From contig NC_083653.1 of assembly GCF_963576545.1 (NCBI RefSeq), forward strand, positions 13,029,858-13,093,857: a stretch of DNA of 64,000 bases, given 5' to 3'. The translations under genes were made by a program, and so were the position numbers. Source of the DNA: Limanda limanda. Lineage: Eukaryota > Chordata > Actinopteri > Pleuronectiformes > Pleuronectidae. The notes beneath the pieces are model-generated. The model searched no databases. It worked only from the letters and a program-made list of their open reading frames with translations, and had not been told where the DNA came from. Of the stretch, positions 30,536 to 43,119 are shown piece by piece. Positions within the stretch are counted from its first letter, which is position 1, and each line of letters opens with the position of its first letter.

Positions 30536-31046
30536 TTAATTAAAACCAAAGTGTTTGTCATACCCCGCTCTGAGAGCTAGAGAGAAAGCAAGAGCCAGAA
30601 CTAAATATAGATCTTAGATTTATGATCCCAGTGATCTGGCATTCCTCAGATTAGATCTGAATCATACACATGCAAGGTAATGATGAGGACAACGAGGGAG
30701 GGAGAGAGAGGAGGCTAGACAAAGAAAGGAACAGAAGGAAGGATTGGGAGCTGTAGTTTGTACGATGCTTCCCGCCTGAGAAAGAGAGAGATTTGTGTTG
30801 TGGTGTTATGGAAGGGTCAGTTACTGAAGTGATGATGTTGCGATTTTAGGCCACATAATTATAATTATTTCTTCTTTATTTCTCATTAAGCAGGAAAACC
30901 GCAAAACTATGGGAGTTATAAGAAAGACTGGGAGGTAACATTACCAATGAGGTTTAGAACCAACTCAGTTAATCTACCTCCTTGGAGAGTGAGATTTAAA
31001 ACAAATTCAAGAAATAAATTACCAAAGAATCTTGTGAGGTAAGTGA

Positions 31047-31290
31047 CTGGTCCCTGGCTGCAATATAGGTCAAATCATCCCTCCTCCTCCATGCTTGCGG
31101 ATGGGACATGGACTAAACTAAGTCAAAATAAACATTCCAGGTATCACACTGATGTTTGTTCAATTGTCTGCTTTTGCTGATTTAAATTATTTATTTGATG
31201 CTCTAAAAACGCGGTGAAACATCATGACTGACGGCTGACTCATGACTGGACAACGCTTTTTTGACGGGACATCGATACAGAGGCTCTACA
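31047..31290 (+). mobile_element. MITE fragment, CCATAGACTGTATA family
   Basis: CCCTGGCTGCAATATAGGTC, CCTCCTCCATGCTTGCGGAT, ATCACACTGATGTTTGTTCA, TTTGATGCTCTAAAAACG and GTGAAACATCATGACTGAC follow the same order as the copy at 2001-2360. Both termini are missing. Confidence 0.7.
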
Positions 31291-33689
31291 CCACCATCAA
31301 TGTAGACCTTGAGTTCTCCTCAAAAACGTTGCTGTTGTATACTTTTATACAAATATGAAGACATTTCATTCACTCATATTGGCCACCACAGCCTGAACAA
31401 CCCCGTCACAGAGAGAGACAACTTCAAGTTACAACCAGAGGCTGCAAAAACTTGCACAACTGACAACCAGTAAATAAATCAACACGTTCTGTTCCTCAGT
31501 GTTTGAGTTCGACTTCACAGCAGCACAGAGAGACCCCATACAGTAGCAATGGCCCCTGCAGTTACAGTGTCTGTTTGGTTCCTCATAAAGCTTTTTAATT
31601 CTCAAAGATGAGAAATGCGCAATAAATCAGTTCTGACAGTCGTCCTGGTTTCAATAATGCACATATTAACGACTCCACTTAGCGAGGAGAGACACAGATC
31701 ATTCATCAGAAGTCCATGCAAATCAACATGGCAGTAAATACACGCCTAAATACACAGGTCCACATATTCAATCACACACACAGGTTTGCTATGTTGCTTT
31801 GGAATATGTCAACAGAAGAAACTCTTTTTAAGTGGGGAGAATATAGAAAGTAACTTTACAGTACAAAACTATTGGTAAATGTTTGATTTTCCTGCTTTTG
31901 TCCATCAAAAGCTTTCAAATCTCGTTTTTCTTGGTTGACATCTTTGTTGGTGCTTCTAAGTGTATGGCATGTCTTCTCCTTCCTGAGATATTTGTTTCAG
32001 TTGTACATCCGTCAGCCGTTACAAACATCAATACGCCCACTTGCTCGATGGGATTTTTCCTACTGTACTCTCACATGGGAACTGGCAGTTAAAGATCGCT
32101 AAAATGTGACTCCGACATTTGGGTCGTTGCGTACAGCCCTTTTGGAGAATTTCAGGAAAACGTCAGCACCTTTTTAATGTGAGTGACTGGTAACTACTAC
32201 AGCATACTAGGATTAATGGGCAAATAGTCCCTTAAATGCAGGGCAGATCACTTATTTTCATCCGGAACCACGTCGTCAGTACTTAACTTAATCAAGTGAC
32301 GGACGTAAATCTTTAAATAGAGCTTTATATAGAGACGTTGCTCTTCCATCAACACTGAGTCAATATGGTCTGTTTCCACACTGTATGTCCCGCTTCATCT
32401 TTGTCTTTACCTCATCCTCCCACCACATCCACCCTGCCCTCCGTCACCTCCCTCCACATCGCTGGTTAATCCCCCCCCCCTGTTCTCCACTGTTAATTTA
32501 TATTGTGCTCTCTCTCCCCCCCCCCCCCCCCCCTATTCTCCCCTCTTTTTCTTCCTTGGCCTCTCTCTATTCCAGCGTAATGAGTAAATGCCTCATTAGC
32601 ACAGAGCTCTGATTAATGCCATCTCCCCTTGTTGTGCTCCTCGTTTTAATGAGTGAAATCTCCTTAAATTTCTCTCTCGCTCCCTCTCTGCCATCACTCT
32701 CCCGCCGCCTACCTCGTACCGTTACCCTCTTACTCTCTCTCTCTCTTTTTATTATATTTCTTTCCTTCACCTCTTTTCTTTATCGCTCTCGTTTCTCCGC
32801 AGCCTTTCACCGCTCTTGCCATGTGATCGGGAGAGGGGTAATAATTATTTCGGTGCAGTGTGTATCAGTACTTTACTAATGAGGCTCCGGAACAAACATA
32901 GTTTTGGACAGTTTTCTGTTCCAAATGCTAATCCGAGCATCGCGTCTCCTCTGAACTTTATTGTACCTGCACTGAAACAACGTCAAGGGGATGTCAAACT
33001 GTCCTTGTGGTTACACTGATCATCGTCAATACATAAACTGCCATATCTAACAACAGATGAGACATATAAGAGCAAGACAGAAGATTTTCTTTTCCATTCA
33101 ACCGTCTGTGAAGAGTTCACTGAGGTTACATGGTGTGTTTTATAGCTCAGAAATAGACTGGTGCTAATTTGAAGAAAAAGCTTATCTCCTTTCTGTTCAT
33201 CCAGCGGCAGCACAATAAGCCTCCACCAGCACAGATAGAGACAATGTGATGAAAAAATTTAAAAAAAAACACACACACGTTGAAAATTAAAGCTATTTTT
33301 CTAAAAAGCACAAGTGTTTAGAGGAAGTTATTTTCGCAACAATAAATAACCCAAATACAGGGAGTTGTAGGATTTGGGGGCCAAACTCAAATTACTCACC
33401 AGTGGAATGAAAAAACATTAGTTAAATTGCTGCTATGAAGAGGAGTTGATGCCTTGCATCGAACCCACCAGGATAATGAAGCCATAATGCCAAAATAATT
33501 TTGAGATATTAATCTGCCTGGTGATGAGTGGCCTGTTTGGCTTGTAGCCTTAAATAAAAACGGTCAGCAAGACTTGTGTTCTAACTCTGACTGTGTCTGT
33601 GTTTTGTAATTTTTACTCTCTCCACATCTTTCTTTGATATATTTCCTCTCCTTTTGCCTCCGTTTACCTTACTTGCTACCCCCCCCTCC

Positions 33690-33690
<1 letters not shown>

Positions 33691-33726
<36 letters not shown>

Positions 33727-33742
33727 GACACACACACACACA

Positions 33743-33791
<49 letters not shown>
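33691..33791. repeat. Compound (CT)n(CA)n microsatellite
   Basis: A CT run of about 25 bp changes directly into a CA run of about 80 bp broken by two CAGACA steps. Confidence 0.93.
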
Positions 33792-33794
<3 letters not shown>

Positions 33795-33946
33795 GTAATT
33801 TTGAGTGTGCTAGTTGAGGATCATGCACTCATGCTCTCAGGTCTTTGTCTCTGGCTGTAGGCTAGTGACGCTTCACTGAACCACGTCTGCTTTTCCTCTG
33901 CCTCTCCCTCCTCCTCTGTCTCTCCCTCTCCTTCTGCTTCCACCCT

Positions 33947-33978
<32 letters not shown>

Positions 33979-34293
33979 TCTCTCCCTGTCTCTCTCTTAA
34001 TTTCCCACATCTCTATTTTCCTTTGTCTTACACTCCCAAGAGATGCAGGGATGGAAGGAAGGGAAAAGACCACTCCTCTGATGCTATCACTAGCACAGGA
34101 GGAGGTGATGCCCTTGTGAAGCTACCTGAAGCTAAATTAGAGACTAATTTAACAATAAAAAAAAAAATACCCAGACAATTTGGGTCAAAGTTGTTTAAAG
34201 CACAAAATAAATAAAGCTATAAACCTCTGCTGTATAAGAAAAGGTGCACTGGGAAATAAACGATTAAGCTACATGGTGTTAAAATTATATATA

Positions 34294-34295
<2 letters not shown>

Positions 34296-34326
<31 letters not shown>
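34296..34326. repeat. (GT)n microsatellite
   Basis: A perfect GT run of about 30 bp inside nkain2 intron 3. Confidence 0.9.
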
Positions 34327-34328
<2 letters not shown>

Positions 34329-34423
34329 AATCAGTCCAGTCTAGTCTGAAGTAATAATTGTATAACTTAAGAAACAATGTTCAAGTCAATTACAAAGGAA
34401 GGGAATTTTCTTTTTGGTCTCCA

Positions 34424-34555
34424 AGGATGGATGGATGGATGGATTCTCGGATGGATGCATGAATGGATGGATGCATTGATGGATGAATGCATGGGTGGAT
34501 GGATGCATGGATGGATGGATGGATGAATGCATGGGTGGATAGATGGATTGATGCC
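34424..34555. repeat. GGAT-type tandem repeat
   Basis: Imperfect GGATGGAT units with interspersed GCATGAATGGAT and GCATGGGTGGAT variants form a 130-bp array with a higher-order pattern. The longer unit around GAATGCATGGGTGGAT recurs at about 34486 and 34526. Confidence 0.85.
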
Positions 34556-35105
34556 AGAAGGGAGAAAGTGCTGGATTATCCCCATGAGTAGTTTCAGCTA
34601 GCATCTGCTCTCTGGACACACAAATGCTCACAATGTATAACACAAAGACAATCTAGCAGCTTTTTACCCACAACCCAAGCTCCGTCAGTAATATAGTGAA
34701 ACAACAGACAGTATATTCAACATACAGACTGACAAGCAGACAGACAACAGTGGTTTCGGTCTGTCCAATTGGCTCACACAGAGATCATCAAACTAAAAGG
34801 CAGAGAATCAGTGAGGGGACAATATTAGCTTTATTCCCTCTAAAGTCAATTTTTCACTCTATTTAACTAAACCTCTATCTGTGTCTTCACCTCCTTTTCT
34901 ATTACTTTCTCTCTCTCGGCCCCCTTTCTCTGTGTCGCTCTGTCTGTGTTATTTCAGACCAATATCATCAGTCACGGTGCATCTCCCTACATTGTTTTGC
35001 TGTGATTTCCCATGGGTGTTAGATGAGGCCTTAACCCATAATGCCTAAAGCACTTTTCTCCTATCAGATTGGTTGGGGGTATGTTAGGGAATTGCCTGTC
35101 CGTGG

Positions 35106-35106
<1 letters not shown>

Positions 35107-35152
<46 letters not shown>
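35107..35152. repeat. (GT)n microsatellite
   Basis: A perfect GT run of about 46 bp. Confidence 0.93.
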
Positions 35153-35154
<2 letters not shown>

Positions 35155-36139
35155 CATGGTGCATAGAGATGAAGTCCACATCCTAACCCTGACCGTAACC
35201 ACACTAAACCCATTACCAATTCTAAGCAAATGCCTCCGCACAACATTTTAACCCTTCGATCTTGCGGTTGGCAATTACAAGGTATCTCCCCACAACCCAG
35301 GTTGGGTCCACAAATTGCATACGGGGGGAAGGGGGAGGGAGGTTCTGATTGCAATAAATCAGAACCCTAGTGCATTGTTGTATATTTGTTACATTGAAAA
35401 ATTAACAACACGCACACACACACAAAATAGCAGCTGCGTGTTAATGTTGTGATATTTTTTTCAAAGACGATTTCTGCCATTTTAGGTTTATCTCTAATCT
35501 CTTAATGTTCAAAAGTTTATATTACTGGTAAGTTTGGTTTTAATTACAAACTTGATGCTATGAAAATGGGGTGGGACCTTGAAACTGCAGTTATTTTTAT
35601 CCTTCTTAGTTTTAGTCTAGTTTTAGTCACATTAAATTCCTTTTCTTCCCTTCTCAGGTTATGTCTACAACTGCATAATAGTCTAGCTTGCAGTACCTAG
35701 GTTGTCCATTAGATATCCCTCCTAGCATAGGTCTATAGGATGTGACGTGTGTAGGAGGAAGGGATGAGTTATCTTACACATAAATGGGAAAATATCTATG
35801 TCTCTATCTCTGTTTCCAACAAAAAGAAACAAAAAAGTCTTTCTTTGTCTACAGTCGGTCTATTTTTTCCCTGTCACATAAAACATAACACATATTAACA
35901 TAAAACACATAACACATAACTCAAACTTTTAACAGATTGTTTGTGCTTGTGCGTGTGCTTGTGCGCATCAACCAGTCGTTAGGGCTTCACTTGAATGTCT
36001 GGGTGTGTCAGGGAGGGCGTGGAGTATGGATACAGAACCCGGTGTAGCAGGTATGGCCCAACCCTTTACGGAAAGTTGTAGCGTACGACGTAGTTTTGAT
36101 ACAGTCATAATTGATTCCAGTTACCTGCCAATCATAACA

Positions 36140-36212
36140 GGTGCTGTGGCTTAGTTGGTAAAGCGCCTGTCTAGTAAACAGGAGATCCTGGGTTCAAATC
36201 CCAGCAGTGCCT
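36140..36212 (+). tRNA. tRNA-Thr (anticodon AGU)
   Basis: A complete cloverleaf can be drawn. The acceptor stem GGTGCTG pairs with CAGTGCC, with two G-U pairs. The D stem is GCTT/AAGC. The anticodon stem CCTGT/ACAGG closes the loop CTAGTAA, with AGT at positions 34-36. The T stem CTGGG/CCCAG closes the loop TTCAAAT, and the discriminator base is T. The A box (TGGCTTAGTTGG) and B box (GGTTCAAATCC) fit the RNA polymerase III consensus. The D loop is one base shorter than in the remembered human gene, and the B box has A where G is usual. The nearest T run that could terminate Pol III is about 20 bp downstream. It lies inside nkain2 intron 3 on the opposite strand. No poly(A) tail or SINE body follows. 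Confidence 0.88.
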
Positions 36213-36299
36213 CTTTCGGAATGACCTGAATGTGTTTTTTGCAAGTTTTATCTTGACTTAACTTTCATGTTCTTCTCAACAACTGCTATTTTGTTGACC

Positions 36300-36481
36300 A
36301 ATGAAATGTGAACCCTCACAGCTGACAGCTGAGGCTGGCTCACAATTGGTCATAGGTGTGTATCAGAAGGACCTTGCTACACATTTTGGCTTCTAACGCA
36401 AGGTGGAGGCGTTCGTATCTGGGATATTTGGGCTTCATATGTGGATAGTGTGAGGAAGCTCTTTATATACAGTTTATGGTT
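36300..36481 (-). mobile_element. MITE right half, CCATAGACTGTATA family
   Basis: CAGCTGACAGCTGAGGCTGG, AGAAGGACCTTGCTACAC, GGGATATTTGGGCTTCATAT and GTGGATAGTGTGAGGAAGCT lead to the terminus CTTTATATACAGTTTATGG. It starts less than 100 bp after the tRNA gene. Confidence 0.72.
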
Positions 36482-38747
36482 CACCCTTTCCGCCATCATC
36501 AAATGTGTCTGCAGCCAAAGCAGGCAGCTCTAAAAAAACAGTGTTGAACTACTTGTGCTCCATCTCCTTCTTGTGTAGAATGAGATAAAACTGCCGCCAC
36601 ATGTTCAGATTCCAGCAAAGCAGCGATGCCAATGATGGATAAAACTTTAAAAAGGGAGCCACAATGAATCAGATTTATCATCTAATGTTTCAATCAAAGA
36701 CTCTATTCCTTCTCAGCTCTGAGGAAGCTTATTAGACCCAAACCCTCAGAAAATACACATTAAACAGGTTTTATTGTATCAGCAGTTCAGCCATTTCCTC
36801 TGGCTTGTACAATAAAAACATTACTGTGATCACAGCCAGGCTAAATCCTCACAATCAAGCCTTGAAATGAATACCAGCTATCATCCAAGAACCTGGAGCA
36901 AGTTTATAACTGTAGCAGTCAAGTCAATCAAATCTATTATCTACTGCAGAAACACAGGCAATCTCTGTTAAATCACCTTGTTCCATTTTGGACAAGTAAA
37001 AAGAAGAAAACTCTGCTCGTTGCACATGAAACTATATATGATAACAATGAAAAATCCAAAACGACTTATCAGTAATAACAGCTCGAGGCTAATGTGATCA
37101 GATTGGCTGATGGGAATTACCCACTAGAGACGTGTTGACGGGAAAAAAATAAGACAAATTCATGCCATGATTTCAACAAATGCATCTATTGATCAAACAC
37201 AGTCAGAGTGGATGCACTAACTCTGAGAATCGGGGCGGAGGTTTAAACCGGAGCGTCTATGGTTAAATGTGTGGGATCCTCTCATTCATCGTCTCAATCG
37301 TTGGTGTATGAATACTGAGGGGAGTCAAATTAAGTGACTATTAGCATTCAGACTGGCCCCGGCAATCTGTTTTTGTTTTTGCTTTCTTCGGGGATGAATT
37401 GGGTGGTTTGCAGTTTGATTTACTGTCATATTTTTCCGACAATTTATCCCGCAGTAAAAGCTCGCCCTGCGTTGACATCAGCGACTATTGATGTTGATGT
37501 GAAGTTGATATGAAAGGGATTTTTTTTTCCCTCCGTCAGATAAGCAATCCTATCTTCCCGCAAGGCTTTGTCATTCTAACTTTCTCTGTTTCTTCCACTT
37601 CTTTCTATTTCCCTTGTCCCCTCTCCCCCTCCCTCCTCTCTTTCCTCTGTTGAAAGCAACACTGATTCACATGTGGCTCCATCCCACGGCACATCATCCT
37701 CTGCAGCTGCTATCATACCTTTACCTGTAGAAACCTCTCTCTCTCGTCTCCCTGTCCGCCCCTGATGCCTTGTTCTCTACCTCCAATCTTTCACTATTCT
37801 AAAGTTGCTCCCTCTTTCCTCTTTCTTTTTTTCTGCTCTGTCGCGGTTCCATTGTGGATGTGCCGAGTGAGATGAGATGCATGGACAGACGTGGGAATTG
37901 CGATGGCACTGTTTTGAGAGACTGTCTAGATTTGGTGCGTGTGTATATTTCAGCATGTGTAGGTTCTCTTGTCACAAATATCATGATTGACAGGTGCTCT
38001 AACTTCCGACAGAGCAAACAGACACCAACGCAAGCACACTCACACTTACAGACACACATTTTCACACATACAGTATGCCAAACGGCATTCGGGATCTCCC
38101 GTGCCGCACACCCCGCAATAAATGACTGACGTTAGTGTGTATCTATGTGTCTGTATCTCTGCATCATCCGACGCCCAGGAGGTGGGTTGCATCTTTTATA
38201 TGACACAGTGGACTCCCGACAGAGAGCTGTCTAAGACTGTGAGAGAGTTGATGTGAATATCCAAGTGTGTTTGTGTGTTTGCGTGTGTTTGTGTGTGTGT
38301 GTGTGTGTGTGTCTGCGTGTTTTGCACCGTAGTGATAGTTCGCTCTCCACAGGCTCCTCTCCAGATCTGTCAGGAATGGCACATCAGAAATCTTTTAAAA
38401 GATTCATTCTATGGCATCGCTGCTGTATTAGATAGCAGCGGCAGCGACTGACAGGGAGGTTGGGAGTGTGACAGACTGATGGTATATGGTATAAATCCCT
38501 GGCCTAAACTCAAATTACTGTCAAAAAAGTATGTACACCTTATCTTGCCTCCGTGGCTCTACAGGAGCTGTACGGAAGGCAAAGATACACATTGAATAGA
38601 AAATGTCTACTAAACAGAAACGAATGGGTAGACAAACACATCACAACAAGACTGATGTTGACAGAATTTAGCTAAAACCTGTTTGTCAGAAAATCTGTGT
38701 TTCAGTATCAGTATTTTTCAATTCTTTTAATGAGTTGACTCAGAGAT

Positions 38748-39175
38748 AAAGACGGACCATGAACCTCCACTTTCACCCACTATCCAGAAATTAACCCAAA
38801 ATATCCCCGATCAAAAACGCAGTCATGAGTCTGTGCAGTAGCGATGGGGGGATGGAGCCTCGGTATTGAAGTCCGGCTGTCAATCAGGGCGTTTCACCCT
38901 TTGTTATAGTATCAAATATCTAATTTAATCCAATCTTACCAGAACAAATTTACATGTACTTTGGCCTTTTTAGTTTGGCCCTTTTGTGATAGAGCTCCTG
39001 CACACCGTCTAACACTGATGAAGGTCTTGTACCAAAACGTGGCATAAAACCTTCATGATTGCAAGTTAGACAGTGTGCAGGAGCTCTTTTTAAGAAGTTT
39101 TGAACTACTTGATCTACTTGGCCTCACTTTTGGGAGGGTCTCACGTCTTCCATATCTAAATTCAGTCGATGGTTG
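38748..39175 (-). mobile_element. MITE copy with nested palindrome, CCATAGACTGTATA family
   Basis: ACCCACTATCCAGAAATTAA, GATGGAGCCTCGGTATTG, TGTCAATCAGGGCGTTTCAC and CCTCACTTTTGGGAGGGTCT, then TTCCATATCTAAATTCAGTC and GATGG, mark a reversed copy. It is split by the palindromic insert at 38991-39087. Confidence 0.7.
38991..39087. mobile_element. 97-bp palindromic insert
   Basis: The left arm AGAGCTCCTGCACACCGTCT and right arm AGACAGTGTGCAGGAGCTCT are inverted copies with one mismatch. Further in, ATGAAGGT and ACCTTCAT also pair, leaving a loop of about 23 bp with CCAAAACGTGGCA. It interrupts a MITE copy, so it inserted later. Confidence 0.7.
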
Positions 39176-39779
39176 AACTCTTGAAATTCCTTAAATAGGT
39201 AAAAGCTTCAAACACAAAGAAATTCTTTTATTCTGTCATCATAAAAGCTGTTTTTGTCACTGGTCACACCACATTAGCAATTCTAATAGATTATGAGTTA
39301 TGCTGGAAACAAACTACTTCTTACATCGTGTAGTCTGAAAATAACTGCACTGAGGGGTGGGATTCAAAGGCACGGTGAAAAGCTTTGACTTTCAAATGAG
39401 GATTCGCAGTGCACAGCTTTGGTCTCTTCTCAACAACAAAAAGTTTTCATATGAGAATGGAACAATAAAAGTTCAGGTCCAGTGTAATGTCACACCTCCA
39501 TACACCGGGTCAATCTCTGCCTGGAGTGGGCGTTCGTGCTGGACTGTCACTTTCAAAAAGATTTTCAGACTCCAGAGCCAACGCTGGGAGGCTGGAGGGG
39601 CTTTTATAAGCTTTCTGACAGTGAATTTCATTCCTTTCTTATACTGTGTTCATTTCAAGCAGATTGTTTGAGATTCTTAAGATATATGTATAATATAACA
39701 TACAATAAATACGGTGATAGTAGTGCATAAATATTCTTAAGATGGGAGGGTTAATGTTTGATGTGACATGTGTTGAAAT

Positions 39780-39858
39780 GTGTCATTTGTGTTTCTCTGT
39801 GCTGGACTGGCCGAGAAAACGAATTTCCCCTCGGGGGGCAATAAAGTCTTGAGTCTTA
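39780..39858 (+). repeat. Short retroelement-tail-like repeat
   Basis: TGTGCTGGACTGGCCGAG, then AATTTCCCCTCGGGGGGCAA and TAAAGTCTTGAGTC. Sequences like this, with CCCCTCGGGG and AATAAAGT, end a common class of fish interspersed repeats. It is immediately followed by the hAT-like MITE. Confidence 0.4.
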
Positions 39859-39867
39859 AACTAAGAT

Positions 39868-40144
39868 TAGGGCTGCAATTAACGAGTACTTTTATTACTG
39901 AGTAATCTGTTGATTACTTCTTGAGTAATCGATTAGTTGTTTGGTCCATAAAATGTCAGAAAATAGTAATAAAAAAAACGCCAATCTGTGTTTTCTGAAC
40001 CCCAAGATGGCCTCTTCAAATGTGTCGTCCAAGAACCACAGATATTAAAATTCCTGTCACTAAAGGAGCAAAGAAACAAGAAAATATTAAATATTGTTGA
40101 TGATGACTTACTGGTTGATATATCCGGTTATTGCTGCAGCTTTA
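39868..40144. mobile_element. hAT-like MITE, 277 bp
   Basis: The element runs from TAGGGCTGCAATTAACGA to TTGCTGCAGCTTTA, imperfect inverted termini. The interior has GTAATCGATTAGTTGTTTGG, CCATAAAATGTCAGAAAATA and AGGAGCAAAGAAACAAG, which I recognise from a very common teleost hAT-type MITE. The flanks ACTAAGAT and GTTAAGAT agree at 6 of 8 positions and may be a decayed 8-bp target duplication. Confidence 0.75.
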
Positions 40145-43041
40145 GTTAAGATCTCTATAATGTTGGTCTATATATCTTGTATTTTATAATTTTGTATACA
40201 CAAATAACCCTCAAATAATCGCGCAATGCAATGAAATTTGGGAATATGAACATTTAATTTGTCTCATACTCCAGGGACGATATAAAGTGTTGGAGATGTA
40301 TAATGTGTCTATCTAGTGTCTGTTATAGACGGAGCAGTGAATTAGTGAATGAGGGAGTATTGTTGGAGACAGATGCTCAGAATTATGGACAGTCTGGACA
40401 TCTGCATGTCTGTGGCAAATGACAGACGCAATCTGTGAGGAGAACGATGAGATATGGTGAAAGCAGATGAGGTCTTCGTCGACTGCTGCTTCTAATCTCA
40501 ACAACAACCTGTCAGGCTCAAAATAATTGACGAATGAAAAAAAAGTGAGTTACACATCAAACTTCCAGTTCGAGCCCCTCTACATGCGTGGGACACTGTC
40601 AGTGAGTCATCGCTGACACGCAACACGCTCCTCGCTGCGTCTCCTTACCTCCGTGTCACAATGTCGCATCGAACCATTATCTCAACCGCCAACAAGCGTC
40701 CATCTGCTCCACTCTGATGTCTGGACTTCAAACAGCGCTGACAAACTCTGACACATTTCCCCCCCATTCCTCGCTGCCTCCGCCAACTTTCCTCTCGCCG
40801 CCTGGGATTTGCTTTCTTTATCGAGGAGAAATGTTAAAGTTGAAGTGTTTGGCAAACCTTTACAACCCTAATCTTTCTGGATTTCCGGCTGCTGTGGTGC
40901 TCGCAATGCTCAGCACACTTTAATTGATGCATTGCACCACAAACACGTCTGCCACCAAGCATTAAAGTGGATGGATTTGTTGCCTTTGCCTGCAAAATTT
41001 CCTCGTCTTTAATACGATACAAATGTTATCGCATTGATTTTTAGTCCGAGCCTCCACTTACTAGCCTGACAGTGTGATCATTGTTGTAATGAACGTATAC
41101 TGCTGGCAGTTGGGATGCACAGTGTGGATATCGAGTCTATTCATGGATAAAACAGGACTTGGAAATCATATCAAAGCTGCAGAACAAATCCTAATCACAG
41201 ATAAAAAGTAATAAATCAAATGAGGGTGATTTTCTCCCTCTTTCACATAAGGGCATATGTAAATTTCTTCCCTGTGACCCAAGAGTAAATTGCCTGAGAG
41301 TGTAAAGTAATGCATTGAACTGGCCCACAGCCCTCAACTATGAATTCCTATTGACTATAAATATAGCGGCGCCTTCTCAACAGGGACACATTTACTCAAG
41401 TCCTCACATTGAAAGTATTGAGGAAGTGAGTGAATGGAAAAAGGAGGCGAGAAGGTGAAGAAGAGCGCGGGACGGATTCGTGCGGCACTTTGCAGAGCAA
41501 CATTAAAAAAAGACTCGATTATAGGCTGAGCAGAGGGAAAGGAGGGATGAATTACATAGAGATGAAGAGGGTGAGACACAGGGAGAAGGGAGGGTGAGAG
41601 ACCAGAGAATGAGTAAGGCAGCAACAGGAAGCAATGGAGAGGGAGACGTGAGAAATTTCTAACCCAGTTATTCTTGAGGCGGAGAGAACACCATCATCTC
41701 CCTTATGCACGACAGCGAGTTATTCTGATCCCGGGAGAAAGATACACAGGAAGAGGAGAGACAGGATAAACATGCCACCGTGGTCATGGTTAAAAAGCAA
41801 CACCTTCCTCTTATCAAATAAAAGTGAAATTATTCTCCGTCGGCAGGTTGATGAAATGGGCTGACGGTAGAACAAAGCTGTAGCTCGAAATGTGACGATG
41901 TGAAAGTGTCATTTCTGGGACTTAGGGTTACCAGCGAGGGCTAATCGGTAAGAGGGTTCACAATTACGTGGCAGCACATTACCAGTCTCTCATCACAGTT
42001 AGGGCAAAACCTTAGAAAATCAATCAAGCCAATCGATGACTTGCCCAAGCAGGCGTTTAGTTCAGTGGGAGGTGACGACACGTCTCTCTCCTCGGCCTCT
42101 CTGGGTTAGCTTAGCTCTTATCCCGGATTTATTCCCCTTCAGGCACAAGTCTACAACCACCTGAGCTCATCTACACACTTTACGGCTGACTGAAGTAACG
42201 TAGTTATGAGATCAAAGTGCTGGTACTTCACTCACAGTTACTGAAGCGCATTTGCAGAGATGCAGTGAGACTGTTGCTATGTTGTTGAGTGAAGCAGGGG
42301 AGACAATGGTCATACCTATCCAATATTCATTCACAACTTACCTCCATAGAGAGAGGCAGATTAGGGACTCTTAAGAATGGACAGATGAGGAGAGAGTCGA
42401 GAGGAGACAAGGAGAGCAGAAGAGATGAGAGAAAGATAAGACAAAAATAAAAGCTCAAAATATAGAAGCTATGGATTGGGCCCGGATTGCAGATTTTTCC
42501 ATTATTTGTTCAAGCGGTTTTAATTTGGTCAAATCTTGAGAGAAGCTGTGGATGAATATACGTCTGTTTCATTTCTCCTTCAAAGAAGTTGGCTAGCATT
42601 ACAGGCAGCCACAAAATTTTGACAACATTTAAATATTGACCTTATTCTAGATAAGATATCATTTTGAACATGGTATTTACACGAGTTACTAATTAATATA
42701 TCATTCAGGTTCCTATTCACGTTACACGTCTGATTATGACTCAGGTCAACATTAACATATTTTTTTGTTGAAAACAAGATTGTCAATTTATTGTTTTCAT
42801 CATAAAATTAACACTGCAATAGTAACATGGTGCCAAACTGAACAAAGACACAAAACTAACAGCAGCAAATAAACCTTTCTAATTTGCAGCAGAGTGTAAA
42901 TCTGGTTTTGTCATATTTTGCAGGGAATTTTTCGAGTTGATTTTGAGTTGAGTGACAGGCATGCTTGTTTTACATTTGGACCAGAGTAAAAAACAGCCCC
43001 TGGAAAGGCAGTTGACAGATTTGTATCTTAACATCAGCTGA

Positions 43042-43053
43042 AGAGAGAGAGAG

Positions 43054-43118
<65 letters not shown>
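43042..43118. repeat. (GA)n microsatellite
   Basis: A GA run of about 77 bp with one GATAGATA interruption near its left end. Confidence 0.95.
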
Positions 43119-43119
<1 letters not shown>

